Of a stretch of 64,000 nucleotides of DNA, positions 36,378-44,572 are shown in pieces. The translations under genes and the position numbers were made by a program. Position 1 is the stretch's first letter; every line of letters starts with the position of its first letter. Location of the stretch: the NCBI GenBank assembly GCA_028285595.1, contig JANQOW010000070.1, positions 1-64,000 on the forward strand. Reading direction: 5' to 3'. The notes under the pieces are model-generated. The model was not told the DNA's origin. It worked only from the letters and a program-made list of their open reading frames with translations, and did not search any database. The stretch is from Hyphomicrobiales bacterium (lineage in GTDB: Bacteria > Pseudomonadota > Alphaproteobacteria > Rhizobiales > CAJQND01).

Positions 36378-38388
36378 CGCTTTGACCTTCCGCCGTTTGT
36401 CCGCCAGCCAGTAGTCTTGGAACAATCACCACAGCGGCCATCACGAGACCGGCAATCTCCCAAATGTATCCGGCTATACCCAGGACGGGTTGATTTGGCG
36501 GGATCAGAATGAACGCCGCCGCAAGCAACATCATCAGGCGGTGTGTCCCCTTCACGGAACCGCGATACCAACCTTCAATTGCAATAGAGAGCACCCACAG
36601 GCCTGCAAGCACGAGAACGCCTGAGAAAACCGTAAGCCATAAGGGACCTACAAACAGCAGAGCAGGATTGTAGACGAAGACCAATGGAACGAGATACTTG
36701 GCGATGCCGACCCGCGTCGACTCAATTGCCGTGGCCATGGGCGGTGTCTTCGCAATCGCTGCACCGGCAAACGAGGCAAGGGCCACCGGTGGTGTGATCG
36801 TTGAGACAACACCGAAGTAAAACGCAAACATATGGGCCGCAATCGGCTCCACACCGATCTTGACCAGCGCCGGCACGATAAGCGCGGCAACCGTTATGTA
36901 AACCGCCGTTGTCGTGATGCCCATCCCAAGGATGATTGCGGACACGCCGGTCAAGCCAAGGAGGATCAGCAGATTGCCCCCGGAAAGATCAATAACCGAT
37001 TGGGTGAACTTCAAGCCCAGCCCCGAAACGAAGACGGACCCAATGATCAATCCAGCGCAGGCACAGGCAATGGTTACCGGCATAGTGGCCCTGATCCCCG
37101 CCTCTAACGCGGCCACGAGATCCACCGGGCTCATGCGGGTGCCCTTATTGATGAAGCTCAAGCAGAAGAGGGAAACCAGGCCCCAGAATGCGGACTTCAT
37201 CGGCGTGTAACCGGCCATCAAGAAATAGACAAGCACGCCCAGAGCGATCAGCAGATGCCATCCCCCGCGCAGCACCCGGCCAGCTTGCGGAAGGCGGGAT
37301 CTCTCAATCTGCCCAATGCCGTTCTTTTCAGCTTCCAGGTGGACCATGAAATAGACGGTCGCAAAGTAGAGAAAGGCCGGTATCGCCGCGGCGACAATGA
37401 TGTTGGTGTAGGCGGTGGTGAGAAACTCCGCCATGATGAAAGCCGCCGCGCCCATGATCGGCGGTGTGATTTGACCGCCGGACGACGCACAGGCTTCCAC
37501 CGCGGCAGCAAACTTTGCGCGGTATCCCAAGTTCTTCATCAGCGGTATGGTGAAGGATCCGGTGGTGACCACATTGGCCACGGCTGAACCGGACACGGTG
37601 CCCATAAATCCGCTGGCAACCACGGAAGCCTTCGCCGGTCCGCCGGTCCTGTGTCCCGTAAGGGCCACCGCAAGATCGATGAAGAAGCGTCCCGCACCGG
37701 ACCGGATGAGAAGCGCGCCAAATATGATAAAGAGCACGATGTAGGTCGAGCATACGTGCAACGGGATGCCGAACAGTCCGTCACTGCTCATGAACAGCAC
37801 ATCGATAAACTTGCCGAAGCGCACAGGCGGTCCGTAGAAGAAGCCGAAGAAGTGATTGGCATAAAGCGAGTGGATCACAAAGAAGCCGGTGATGAGCACC
37901 ATGGCCCAGCCCACGGCCCGCCGGGTTGCCTCCAAAACCAGGCCGATAAGGATGCCGCCAATGATAAGGTCGGGCAGCTCCTTCTCGCCGTACCTCAGAT
38001 GAAATGCTTCGATGTCCCAGATGGTCCAAAGCTGGATGAAGATTATGAGACCAACAATCACCAGATCTACGGCAAAACCGAACAGGCGCAGCGCGTTACC
38101 GGGGCTGCCTTCCACAAACACTGGGTCGCGCACCGACTTGCGGAAGAGCGGAAATGAGAAGAACGCCAAAATCAGCATTCCGGACAAGTGGACGGAGCGG
38201 AAGGATCGACCCTCCGGCGTGCCGAACGCGGCCACGTAAATGTGGAACAGGGCAAGCCCGAGCGCAATCACCGTGCAGCACAGCAGAACGCCATAGGTGA
38301 TGGCGGACACGCGGCCCACCAGCAGGCGCTCCAAATAGCCGAGCTCCTGCTTTTCTTCATAAATTATCTGGGTTTCAGCAACGCTCAT
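36370..38388 (-). CDS. TRAP transporter permease, fused DctQM type (TAXI family)
   Basis: A 672-residue inner-membrane permease that imports a carboxylate or similar solute by sodium gradient. The first helices (about 35-200) are the DctQ-like part and the rest the 12-helix DctM part, with ASGFMGTVSGSAVANVVTTG, CASSGGQITPPIMGAAAFIMAE and STITPPVALASFAGAAIAK. The fused form is normal for TAXI-TRAP systems. ATG 38388 is used; its ribosome-binding site is weak. It is preceded by the substrate-binding protein gene with a hairpin between them. Confidence 0.92.
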   Translation of the reverse strand: MSVAETQIIYEEKQELGYLERLLVGRVSAITYGVLLCCTVIALGLALFHIYVAAFGTPEGRSFRSVHLSGMLILAFFSFPLFRKSVRDPVFVEGSPGNALRLFGFAVDLVIVGLIIFIQLWTIWDIEAFHLRYGEKELPDLIIGGILIGLVLEATRRAVGWAMVLITGFFVIHSLYANHFFGFFYGPPVRFGKFIDVLFMSSDGLFGIPLHVCSTYIVLFIIFGALLIRSGAGRFFIDLAVALTGHRTGGPAKASVVASGFMGTVSGSAVANVVTTGSFTIPLMKNLGYRAKFAAAVEACASSGGQITPPIMGAAAFIMAEFLTTAYTNIIVAAAIPAFLYFATVYFMVHLEAEKNGIGQIERSRLPQAGRVLRGGWHLLIALGVLVYFLMAGYTPMKSAFWGLVSLFCLSFINKGTRMSPVDLVAALEAGIRATMPVTIACACAGLIIGSVFVSGLGLKFTQSVIDLSGGNLLILLGLTGVSAIILGMGITTTAVYITVAALIVPALVKIGVEPIAAHMFAFYFGVVSTITPPVALASFAGAAIAKTPPMATAIESTRVGIAKYLVPLVFVYNPALLFVGPLWLTVFSGVLVLAGLWVLSIAIEGWYRGSVKGTHRLMMLLAAAFILIPPNQPVLGIAGYIWEIAGLVMAAVVIVPRLLAGGQTAEGQSDA

Positions 38389-38424
38389 GGGCCGCCCGGG
38401 TGCGATAACACAAAGACCGGTGGT

Positions 38425-38445
38425 GCACGCTGCCAGGCAGCGTGC
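38425..38445 (-). promoter_or_regulatory. Intergenic hairpin between TAXI binding protein and permease genes
   Basis: A near-perfect inverted repeat, arms GCACGCTGCC and GGCAGCGTGC around one central base, extended by a flanking TGG/CCA. There is no T-run after it, so it is not a normal terminator. In transport operons such stems often slow read-through or protect the upstream mRNA, keeping the binding protein in excess. Confidence 0.6.
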
Positions 38446-38473
38446 AGCCACTTAACGTTCAATACTGCTGGTC

Positions 38474-39439
38474 TTAGCTGTTGCCGCTGACCCCGAGCTC
38501 TTTGTAACACTTGGCCGCACCGGGATGCACCGGAATCGCCGCACCTGCCAACGCGTCTTCAAGCTTCACACGCTTCCAGATGCTCTTAACTTCGGCAAAC
38601 GTGGCGTGGTTTTCCCAGAACGTCTTGCACATATTGTAGACGAGCTCTTCGGGAAGGTCTTTGTGCACCACCATATTGGTGACGATCCCGAGGGTGTGGA
38701 GATCCTCGTCAATGCTCTTGTAGACACCCTTTGGCATCTTGCCGGGGATAAACCCGGGGTTGGCTTCAAGGATTGAGTCCAGCTTGTCCTTCGGAAGACC
38801 GATAAAGCGGATACCAGGGCTATGTTCCAGCTCGATGAACGAGGCCTGGGGCATGGACGTGGCCGCCATAAACACTTCAATGTGCTTATCCTTCATAAGG
38901 GCAACCGACTCTGTATAGCTCACGTGATGAACGGTGCCGCCATTGGCCTTAATGTCTTGGAAGCTTATGCCATAAGCCTTCAGAATGGATTCCGCGAACG
39001 CGGTGCCGGTCCATTTGGCTTTGCCGGGGCTGATATTGGCCGCCTTCATATCCTCGAAAGTCTTGATTGAGGAATCCGACCGCACGGCCACCTGGAACAT
39101 CGCCGGGTAAAGCGTTGCAAAGTGGCGCACGTCTGGTTGTGCTTTCTTGAACTTGCCCTTGCCCGAAAAGCCGTTGAATGCGGTGTGGGCGTATGACCAC
39201 CCGATTTCAGCATCCCCGCCGTTCACCGACAGAATGTTTGAAATTCCCCCACCCGATGTGTTCGAGGTGGTGATGCCATCAATCTTCTCATCAAAGACTT
39301 GCATGATCTTGGCGCCGAGCGGATACCAGGATCCTCCAGAGGGACCGGAGACCATCCTGAGGAATTGATCAGCTGAGGCCGATTGTGTGCCCAAACCCAA
39401 AGCCAGTGTGGCAGCTGCTGCCAATAGTCTGATTTTCAT
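38474..39439 (-). CDS. TAXI family TRAP substrate-binding protein
   Basis: A 321-residue periplasmic protein with a signal peptide (cleavage after SASA) that delivers solute to the fused permease. TAXI features: MVSGPSGGSWYPLGAKI, NTSGGGISNILSVNGGDAEIGW, the DMKAANISPGKAKWTGTAFAE segment and HPGAAKCYKELG at the C-terminus. TAXI proteins bind glutamate, glutamine, 2-oxoglutarate or other small acids; the ligand is not evident here. AGGAGGAG precedes the ATG at five bases. Confidence 0.93.
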   Translation of the reverse strand: MKIRLLAAAATLALGLGTQSASADQFLRMVSGPSGGSWYPLGAKIMQVFDEKIDGITTSNTSGGGISNILSVNGGDAEIGWSYAHTAFNGFSGKGKFKKAQPDVRHFATLYPAMFQVAVRSDSSIKTFEDMKAANISPGKAKWTGTAFAESILKAYGISFQDIKANGGTVHHVSYTESVALMKDKHIEVFMAATSMPQASFIELEHSPGIRFIGLPKDKLDSILEANPGFIPGKMPKGVYKSIDEDLHTLGIVTNMVVHKDLPEELVYNMCKTFWENHATFAEVKSIWKRVKLEDALAGAAIPVHPGAAKCYKELGVSGNS

Positions 39440-39747
39440 GGTGTCTCCTCCTGTTGTTTTACGTATGGCCGCCAGAGTACAGGTTGGAGGTACAAAATCA
39501 ACGGGGGCTGTTTCGCAGGTTCACGCCCGCCCCTTACTGATAGCCCGTCCGCTCGATCAAACCCGGCACACTGCCCCTAACTTGACCTCATTCCTTCAGT
39601 GTCAAGGGCGGCAAAACGCACGTCTCGACAGTCATTTTTCTACTTGATGTCATTGCATGCAACAGAAGTGAAAATCATGATCTGGCTGTCAAAAAAATTT
39701 AAGATGGACGTCAAAATAACTAGTTAGAACAGAGCGATAGGGTGTTT

Positions 39748-39776
39748 TTGTGACAACTATGACAATATTGTATAGG
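39748..39776 (+). promoter_or_regulatory. Candidate promoter and palindromes upstream of the BCCT operon
   Basis: In the 444-base gap (39440-39883) the plus strand has TTGTGA, a 17-base spacer and TATAGG (39771-39776), about 110 bases before the BCCT start. A 10-bp palindrome, ACAATATTGT (39762-39771), overlaps the spacer and -10 box. A second palindrome, TTGCATGCAA, lies at 39653-39662. The gap is AT-rich and also contains the TAXI-gene promoter region; no RNA gene is seen. Confidence 0.4.
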
Positions 39777-39883
39777 CGGGGTGACAAGCAGATTTTCCTC
39801 AGCTAAGCTGCCTCTTGTGAGATCGGGCTTCTGTCGATAGTCCGCCGAGGTTCCGGTGTCATCAGACGAAAGGGGACGCGGCT

Positions 39884-41437
39884 ATGTCTGATTCAAACGG
39901 CTCTGGATTATCCGTCAATACAGTATTTTTGGTCTCGATGGGCTTCTGCGTTGCGATCGGCGCATGGGGTCTCATTGATCCAGATAGCATGACCGGAACC
40001 ATGCTTGGTTTCACCAACTACATGCTTAAGAGCGGCAGTTGGGCGTGGTTGTTCTTGTGCACCTGTTTCCTCTTTTTGACAGGGTACATGGCGTTCGGTC
40101 CGTACGGAAAAATCCGCCTTGGGGCCGACGATGAAGAGCCGGAGTTCTCCACCGCTTCCTGGATCGCCATGTTGTTCGCAGGCGGAATGGGATCGGGCCT
40201 GCTGCTGTGGGGCGCCGCAGAGCCTATGTACCACTATATCAGCCCGCCCGGAATGGAGGGTGGAACGCCGGCCGCGGCCCGCCAGGCCCTCGTGATCACC
40301 AATCTGCACTGGGGGCTTCATGCTTGGTCGATCTACGCCGTGTGCGCCTTGGTGATTGCTTACTTCACGTTCCGGCGCGGCGAATCTTCAATGATCTCGA
40401 CCCCGATCAAGGCACTCTTCCCTGGCCAGACCGGCGAGAGCGTCGGAAAGATTGCTGACATCCTGGCCGTACTGTCGGTGGTGTTTGGTCTGGCAGGTTC
40501 ACTGGCCATGGGCACCTTGGGCGTGCGCTCCGGATCGTTCTATGCGTTCGGCACCTCGCAAACGGTAACCGCCTCCATGGTGATCCTGGTTATTCTGTTT
40601 GTCTGCTACATGCTGTCAGCCACCACTGGTGTGGACAAAGGCATCAAGATCCTCTCCAACATCAACATGGTCATCGCCGTGCTGATCATGTTGCTGGTGC
40701 TTTTTGCAGGACCAACCCAGTACATCCTGGAAGCCTTCATCGACAGCATTGGCGCCTACTTCAGCAGCATTTTCATAATGTCCTTCAAGCTCTTTCCCTT
40801 TGAAGGTCTAACGGGCTGGAGTGCGGGGTGGACCCTCACCTATCTGATTTGGTGGCTCGCTTGGGGTCCGTTTATCGGCATCTTCGTTGCGCGGATTTCG
40901 CGAGGTCGTACCATCAGAGAATTCTGCATCGGCGTCGTCATGGTCCCGACCCTGTTCTCCATGCTGTGGTTCGCAGTCTTTGGCGCGGCCGGGTTCTATA
41001 TCGAGATACACGGTGGTGGCGGCCTGAAGGAGTTGATCTTCGAGGACGTGACAAAAGCTCTCTTCGGCTTCCTCAGCTACTTCCCGGCGGGCAACATCCT
41101 CAACGCCCTGGCGGTTGCGCTGATGTTCGTCTTCCTGGTGACGTCGGCCGATTCTGGCACCTTCGTCCTGTCGATGATGACCACGGATGGAAATTTGAAC
41201 CCGCCCGTCATGCAAAAGATGGTGTGGGGCTCGCTGATCGCCGCTCTTACGGCCGGCACCCTCTTCTCAGGCTCGGTCACGGTGGCCAAAGCGATGGCCA
41301 TTACAGGGGCCATACCGTTCTCGGTGATTGTGATGTTGCAGATAGTCGGTTTCTTGCGGGAGATCCGCAAGGAGCGTACGGACTTGCCCAAACCCATCGA
41401 GGCTCGCGGCGCTGCCGTAGGCCAGGCTGAATCTTGA
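39884..41437 (+). CDS. BCCT family betaine/choline/carnitine transporter
   Basis: A 517-residue inner-membrane carrier with about 12 helices. The BCCT signature region is present: GWTLTYLIWWLAWGPFIG with the Trp-rich box, then FVARISRGRTIREFCIGV. Substrates of the family are quaternary amines such as glycine betaine, choline, carnitine or their analogues. There is no long cytoplasmic osmosensing tail like that of BetP. AAGGGG lies eight bases before the ATG. It is first in an operon with a double solute-binding lipoprotein and a UspA protein. Confidence 0.94.
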   Translation: MSDSNGSGLSVNTVFLVSMGFCVAIGAWGLIDPDSMTGTMLGFTNYMLKSGSWAWLFLCTCFLFLTGYMAFGPYGKIRLGADDEEPEFSTASWIAMLFAGGMGSGLLLWGAAEPMYHYISPPGMEGGTPAAARQALVITNLHWGLHAWSIYAVCALVIAYFTFRRGESSMISTPIKALFPGQTGESVGKIADILAVLSVVFGLAGSLAMGTLGVRSGSFYAFGTSQTVTASMVILVILFVCYMLSATTGVDKGIKILSNINMVIAVLIMLLVLFAGPTQYILEAFIDSIGAYFSSIFIMSFKLFPFEGLTGWSAGWTLTYLIWWLAWGPFIGIFVARISRGRTIREFCIGVVMVPTLFSMLWFAVFGAAGFYIEIHGGGGLKELIFEDVTKALFGFLSYFPAGNILNALAVALMFVFLVTSADSGTFVLSMMTTDGNLNPPVMQKMVWGSLIAALTAGTLFSGSVTVAKAMAITGAIPFSVIVMLQIVGFLREIRKERTDLPKPIEARGAAVGQAES

Positions 41438-41463
41438 TCAACGGCAGAAAAGGAGAGCTGAAC

Positions 41464-43320
41464 ATGTTTAAACGCACACTCTTTGCTATCCTGGCCGTTG
41501 CGTTCCTCGCTGTAGGTTGCAGTGACGACAATCAGTCAGTGAAAATCGGCAGTAAGAACTTTGGCGAAAGCAATGTTCTGTCGCACATGATGGCCATTCT
41601 GGCCAAAGAACAGGGCCTGAAGGTGGATGGTCCGGTTGAGTATGCGTCCACGCAAGCCATTCTGGCGGCCCTTAAACAAGGCGATGTGGACGTTTATCCG
41701 GACTACAATGGTACAGGCCTGGTCATGCTTGGCCAGAACCCGATCTCCGATGGAGATAAAGCCACCGAACGCGTGAAGGCCTTGTATGAACCTTTGGGCC
41801 TGACGTGGCTGCCTCGCTTCGGTTTTGCCAATAATTACGGGCTTGCCATGCGGGCAGATCGGGCCAAGGAGCTCGGTTTGAGCACGATGTCCGATCTGAT
41901 TGCCCAAGCCGGTTCCTTGAAGCTTGGAATTGAAGACGATTTTCAGGGACGCCCGCTGGACGGCCTCACGCCGATGCTGAGCCGGTACGGCATGTCATTT
42001 GGCTCGGTTGAAGTTGTGAAGTTGGACGATCGTGCCAAGCTCTACGACATGTTGCTCGATGGGAAGGTTGATGTGGCCGAGGTCTACACAACCGATGGCC
42101 AAATTCCTGATTTTGATCTGAAGATCTTGCAGGATGACTTGGGGTTCTTCCCGGTTTATCAAGCCGCCCCGCTGGCCCGCGCAGATGCCCTGAGCAAACA
42201 CGCAAACCTTGGCAACGCAATCAGTGCTCTGGCAGGCAAGATTGACGGAACCTTGATGCAAAAGCTCAATGCGCGCGTTGACGTTGAGGGCCGCTCGGCG
42301 GAAACCGTCGCGCGCAATGCGCTACTTGAGCTCGGGTTGATCAAAGGCGGCACTGTGACCACGGATGAGCCGTTACAGGTCGCATCCACATCCTCGATCG
42401 CGGCCTCGGAGCTTGCCACCACGGCCCTGCGGGCGACCCGACGTGCGTTCCCCGGCCGCGAGGTGAAAGTGTCTACGGAGGGGAGCCCGCTGGGTAAACT
42501 GGCATCCGGCGAGGCCCGTCTGGCACTTGTTGGCGCCGATGAGTTCTTTGAGCTCACCGGAACCGTTCCGTCGCGCAACAACCAGTATGAAGCTGTGGCG
42601 GTGGCCGGTCAAAACGTCGTTCACCTAGTCGGGAAATCAAACCTGAAGAGCGGCGGCAATCCGGATCTTGCGAATATCAAGACCATTGCCACCGGTCCGG
42701 AAGGATCGGACACAGCGCGCCTGGCCTCAATCCTCATTGACGGATTGGGCATGAAAGCGACACTGAAACCTGTTGAGGCCGGAACGCCTGAAGCGGTTAT
42801 TGAAGCGCTCACCTCCGGACAGGCCGATGCTGCACTGGTTGTTGCCCCGCTCGGCAACAAAGCCATCACGCAGATGATCGATGGTGTGTTGTTTGCCGTA
42901 CTGCCGTTGGACGCCTGGAAGGAAGGGGCGAACTTGGTCCGCTTTCCGTTCTTGAGGGAAGTGCGGATACCGGCGAACACTTATCGGGTCCAAAGGTCTG
43001 CCATCGACACTTTAGGTGTCCAGGTCGTGCTCGCGGGGATGGCCCCGGTGACCGGGGATGCCGTGGGTGATCAGGGACCAAGTTCGGTGCAAACGAGCAT
43101 TCCGCCCATCCCGGCCTCCACAGTGAAAACGCTCGGCGATGCGATCCCAGGCTCGGTTAATGTCGATCCCACCCTTCAGCAGTCAGCCGCCTTAGCGCCG
43201 GCGCTGCCTCAACCACCGTCAGCAATCAATCCGGCTGCGGATATCTCGCTGCTGAACTTAGCGATTGTTTTGTTGTTCATCTGGCTGTTCTGGCTCTATA
43301 GCCGGCCTGAACGTACGTAA
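41464..43320 (+). CDS. Lipoprotein with an OpuC/OsmF-type domain fused to a TAXI-like binding domain and a C-terminal membrane anchor
   Basis: A 618-residue exported protein. The start has a lipoprotein signal with Cys19 (FLAVGC); AGGAGA lies seven bases upstream. Domain 1 (about 25-290) matches the quaternary-amine binding domain of ABC systems: VKIGSKNFGESNVLSHM, VDVYPDYNGTGLVM and DDRAKLYDMLLDGKVDVAEV. Domain 2 (about 305-520) resembles TAXI/PBP2 proteins: STEGSPLGKLASGEARLALV, IATGPEGSDTARLASILIDG. A Pro/Ala-rich linker leads to a C-terminal helix (about 594-611) and YSRPERT. No ABC or TRAP permease is adjacent. The likely role is to capture or sense solute for the BCCT carrier, which is inference. 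Confidence 0.8.
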   Translation: MFKRTLFAILAVAFLAVGCSDDNQSVKIGSKNFGESNVLSHMMAILAKEQGLKVDGPVEYASTQAILAALKQGDVDVYPDYNGTGLVMLGQNPISDGDKATERVKALYEPLGLTWLPRFGFANNYGLAMRADRAKELGLSTMSDLIAQAGSLKLGIEDDFQGRPLDGLTPMLSRYGMSFGSVEVVKLDDRAKLYDMLLDGKVDVAEVYTTDGQIPDFDLKILQDDLGFFPVYQAAPLARADALSKHANLGNAISALAGKIDGTLMQKLNARVDVEGRSAETVARNALLELGLIKGGTVTTDEPLQVASTSSIAASELATTALRATRRAFPGREVKVSTEGSPLGKLASGEARLALVGADEFFELTGTVPSRNNQYEAVAVAGQNVVHLVGKSNLKSGGNPDLANIKTIATGPEGSDTARLASILIDGLGMKATLKPVEAGTPEAVIEALTSGQADAALVVAPLGNKAITQMIDGVLFAVLPLDAWKEGANLVRFPFLREVRIPANTYRVQRSAIDTLGVQVVLAGMAPVTGDAVGDQGPSSVQTSIPPIPASTVKTLGDAIPGSVNVDPTLQQSAALAPALPQPPSAINPAADISLLNLAIVLLFIWLFWLYSRPERT

Positions 43321-43339
43321 TTAAGAGGAGATCATCACC

Positions 43340-43795
43340 ATGGCTGGAAAGACATTAGTGCCAATCGATCTCAGTGATATGGAGACCTCATCGAAGGTTC
43401 TTGCGGCCGGGGTCAGCCACGCACGGCAAGATGGGAGCAGCCTTGTGATCATGTCAGTGGTTCCACACATGATCTCCGGGATTGACTATCGATATGCCAT
43501 TCGCGGTGAAACCGGGGGGTCGGAGGAGTTTGACGCAAAGGCGATTGTGCAAGAGACGCTGGAGCGGCTCAACGAAGTGGTGAGCGACCATCTCCCGAAC
43601 GACATGAAGGCGGAAACAATCGTGCGTCACGGTTCGGTGTACGAACGTATTCTTGAGGTTGCCGATGAGATTGAACCCGATCAGATTGTGATCGGCGCGC
43701 ACCGTCCTCAGCTTTCCGACTACCTTCTGGGCCCCAACACGGCTCGGGTGGTTCGGCATGCGAAGTGTTCGGTCAATGTGGTGCGCACGCAATAG
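43340..43795 (+). CDS. Universal stress protein UspA domain protein
   Basis: A 151-residue soluble protein of the UspA fold. It starts AGKTLVPIDLSD and has the ATP-binding pattern IGAHRPQLSDYLLGPNTARV near residues 118-137 and VNVVR at the end. An AAGAGGAGA site precedes the ATG, 19 bases after the lipoprotein gene, so it belongs to the BCCT operon. In Halomonas the UspA-type protein TeaD modulates the ectoine TRAP transporter, which offers a model for a similar role here. Confidence 0.9.
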   Translation: MAGKTLVPIDLSDMETSSKVLAAGVSHARQDGSSLVIMSVVPHMISGIDYRYAIRGETGGSEEFDAKAIVQETLERLNEVVSDHLPNDMKAETIVRHGSVYERILEVADEIEPDQIVIGAHRPQLSDYLLGPNTARVVRHAKCSVNVVRTQ

Positions 43796-43801
43796 CGGTC
43801 T

Positions 43802-44461
43802 TTAGGGAACAGAGCGCGCCCTCAGGATTGCGATGAACTGCTGTGTCTCACGTTCGGATGGCTCGCGGCCGGTGAAACATCTGAGGTAATCGCCAATATA
43901 TCCCATCCGGGTCTCAATGCTCTCACCCAACTCAAGGGCGTTGTAGCCGATCTGCATGAAGTACAGCACGCGTGCGCGTATGAACGCGTCCTGTTCGTCA
44001 TAACCATGCCGTAAGTAGAGCTGCTTGACAGCTTCGACGCGCGTATCATCTGCAATGTCAACCTGCCGGCGGACCTCCTCGGAACGCCTTGCCCATTCAC
44101 GGATGGCAAAGTCCAGCCGCGGCTCATAGAGGGTGCGGTCGACCCAACATTCAAAGATATGGATCACTCCCTCAAAGATCGAAGCTGACGGCAACCCGGC
44201 CTGCACGGTGATGGCTTGCGTATTCGTTTCGCGCCAGCGTTCAAGCAACGCCTCTAACAACTCGGTGCGGTTCAGAAAATGCCAGTAGAAACTGGCGCGC
44301 GCCACGCCAAGCCTTTTGGCAAGCGTTAGAATTTTCACACTCTCAACCCCGTCAGCCAGCAACATCTCCTGCGCGGCCAGCAGCCAGTCGAGACGGGTTG
44401 CCTTGGTATGCGCAGGCGGGACTGCTTGTTCGTACGGTACATCGGTGAGCGGTTTTCCCAT
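43802..44461 (-). CDS. TetR/AcrR family transcriptional regulator
   Basis: A 219-residue regulator with an N-terminal helix-turn-helix (about 25-70: AAQEMLLADGVESVKILTLA, GVARASFYWHFLNRTELLEAL) and a helical ligand-binding domain. It ends six bases from the convergent UspA gene. A perfect 24-bp palindrome lies just upstream of its start, between it and the divergent dehydrogenase gene, so it probably represses both. The ligand may be a methylated amine or its breakdown product, by location only. Confidence 0.92.
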   Translation of the reverse strand: MGKPLTDVPYEQAVPPAHTKATRLDWLLAAQEMLLADGVESVKILTLAKRLGVARASFYWHFLNRTELLEALLERWRETNTQAITVQAGLPSASIFEGVIHIFECWVDRTLYEPRLDFAIREWARRSEEVRRQVDIADDTRVEAVKQLYLRHGYDEQDAFIRARVLYFMQIGYNALELGESIETRMGYIGDYLRCFTGREPSERETQQFIAILRARSVP

Positions 44462-44477
44462 GAAGCTGCATTAATCA

Positions 44478-44501
44478 CGTCTAGACACATGTGTCTAGAC
44501 G
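44478..44501. promoter_or_regulatory. Perfect 24-bp palindromic operator between TetR and dehydrogenase genes
   Basis: The arm CGTCTAGACACA is followed directly by its exact reverse complement. It lies 17 bases upstream of the TetR start and about 70 upstream of the dehydrogenase start, in a 111-base divergent gap. Perfect dyads of this size in such a place are the usual TetR autoregulatory sites. Confidence 0.85.
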
Positions 44502-44572
44502 CATTATGGAAGCGAGATTAAACATGCGTCACAAGAGCTGCGGCTCCACCACCGGGCAGAGGAGATGTGCCG

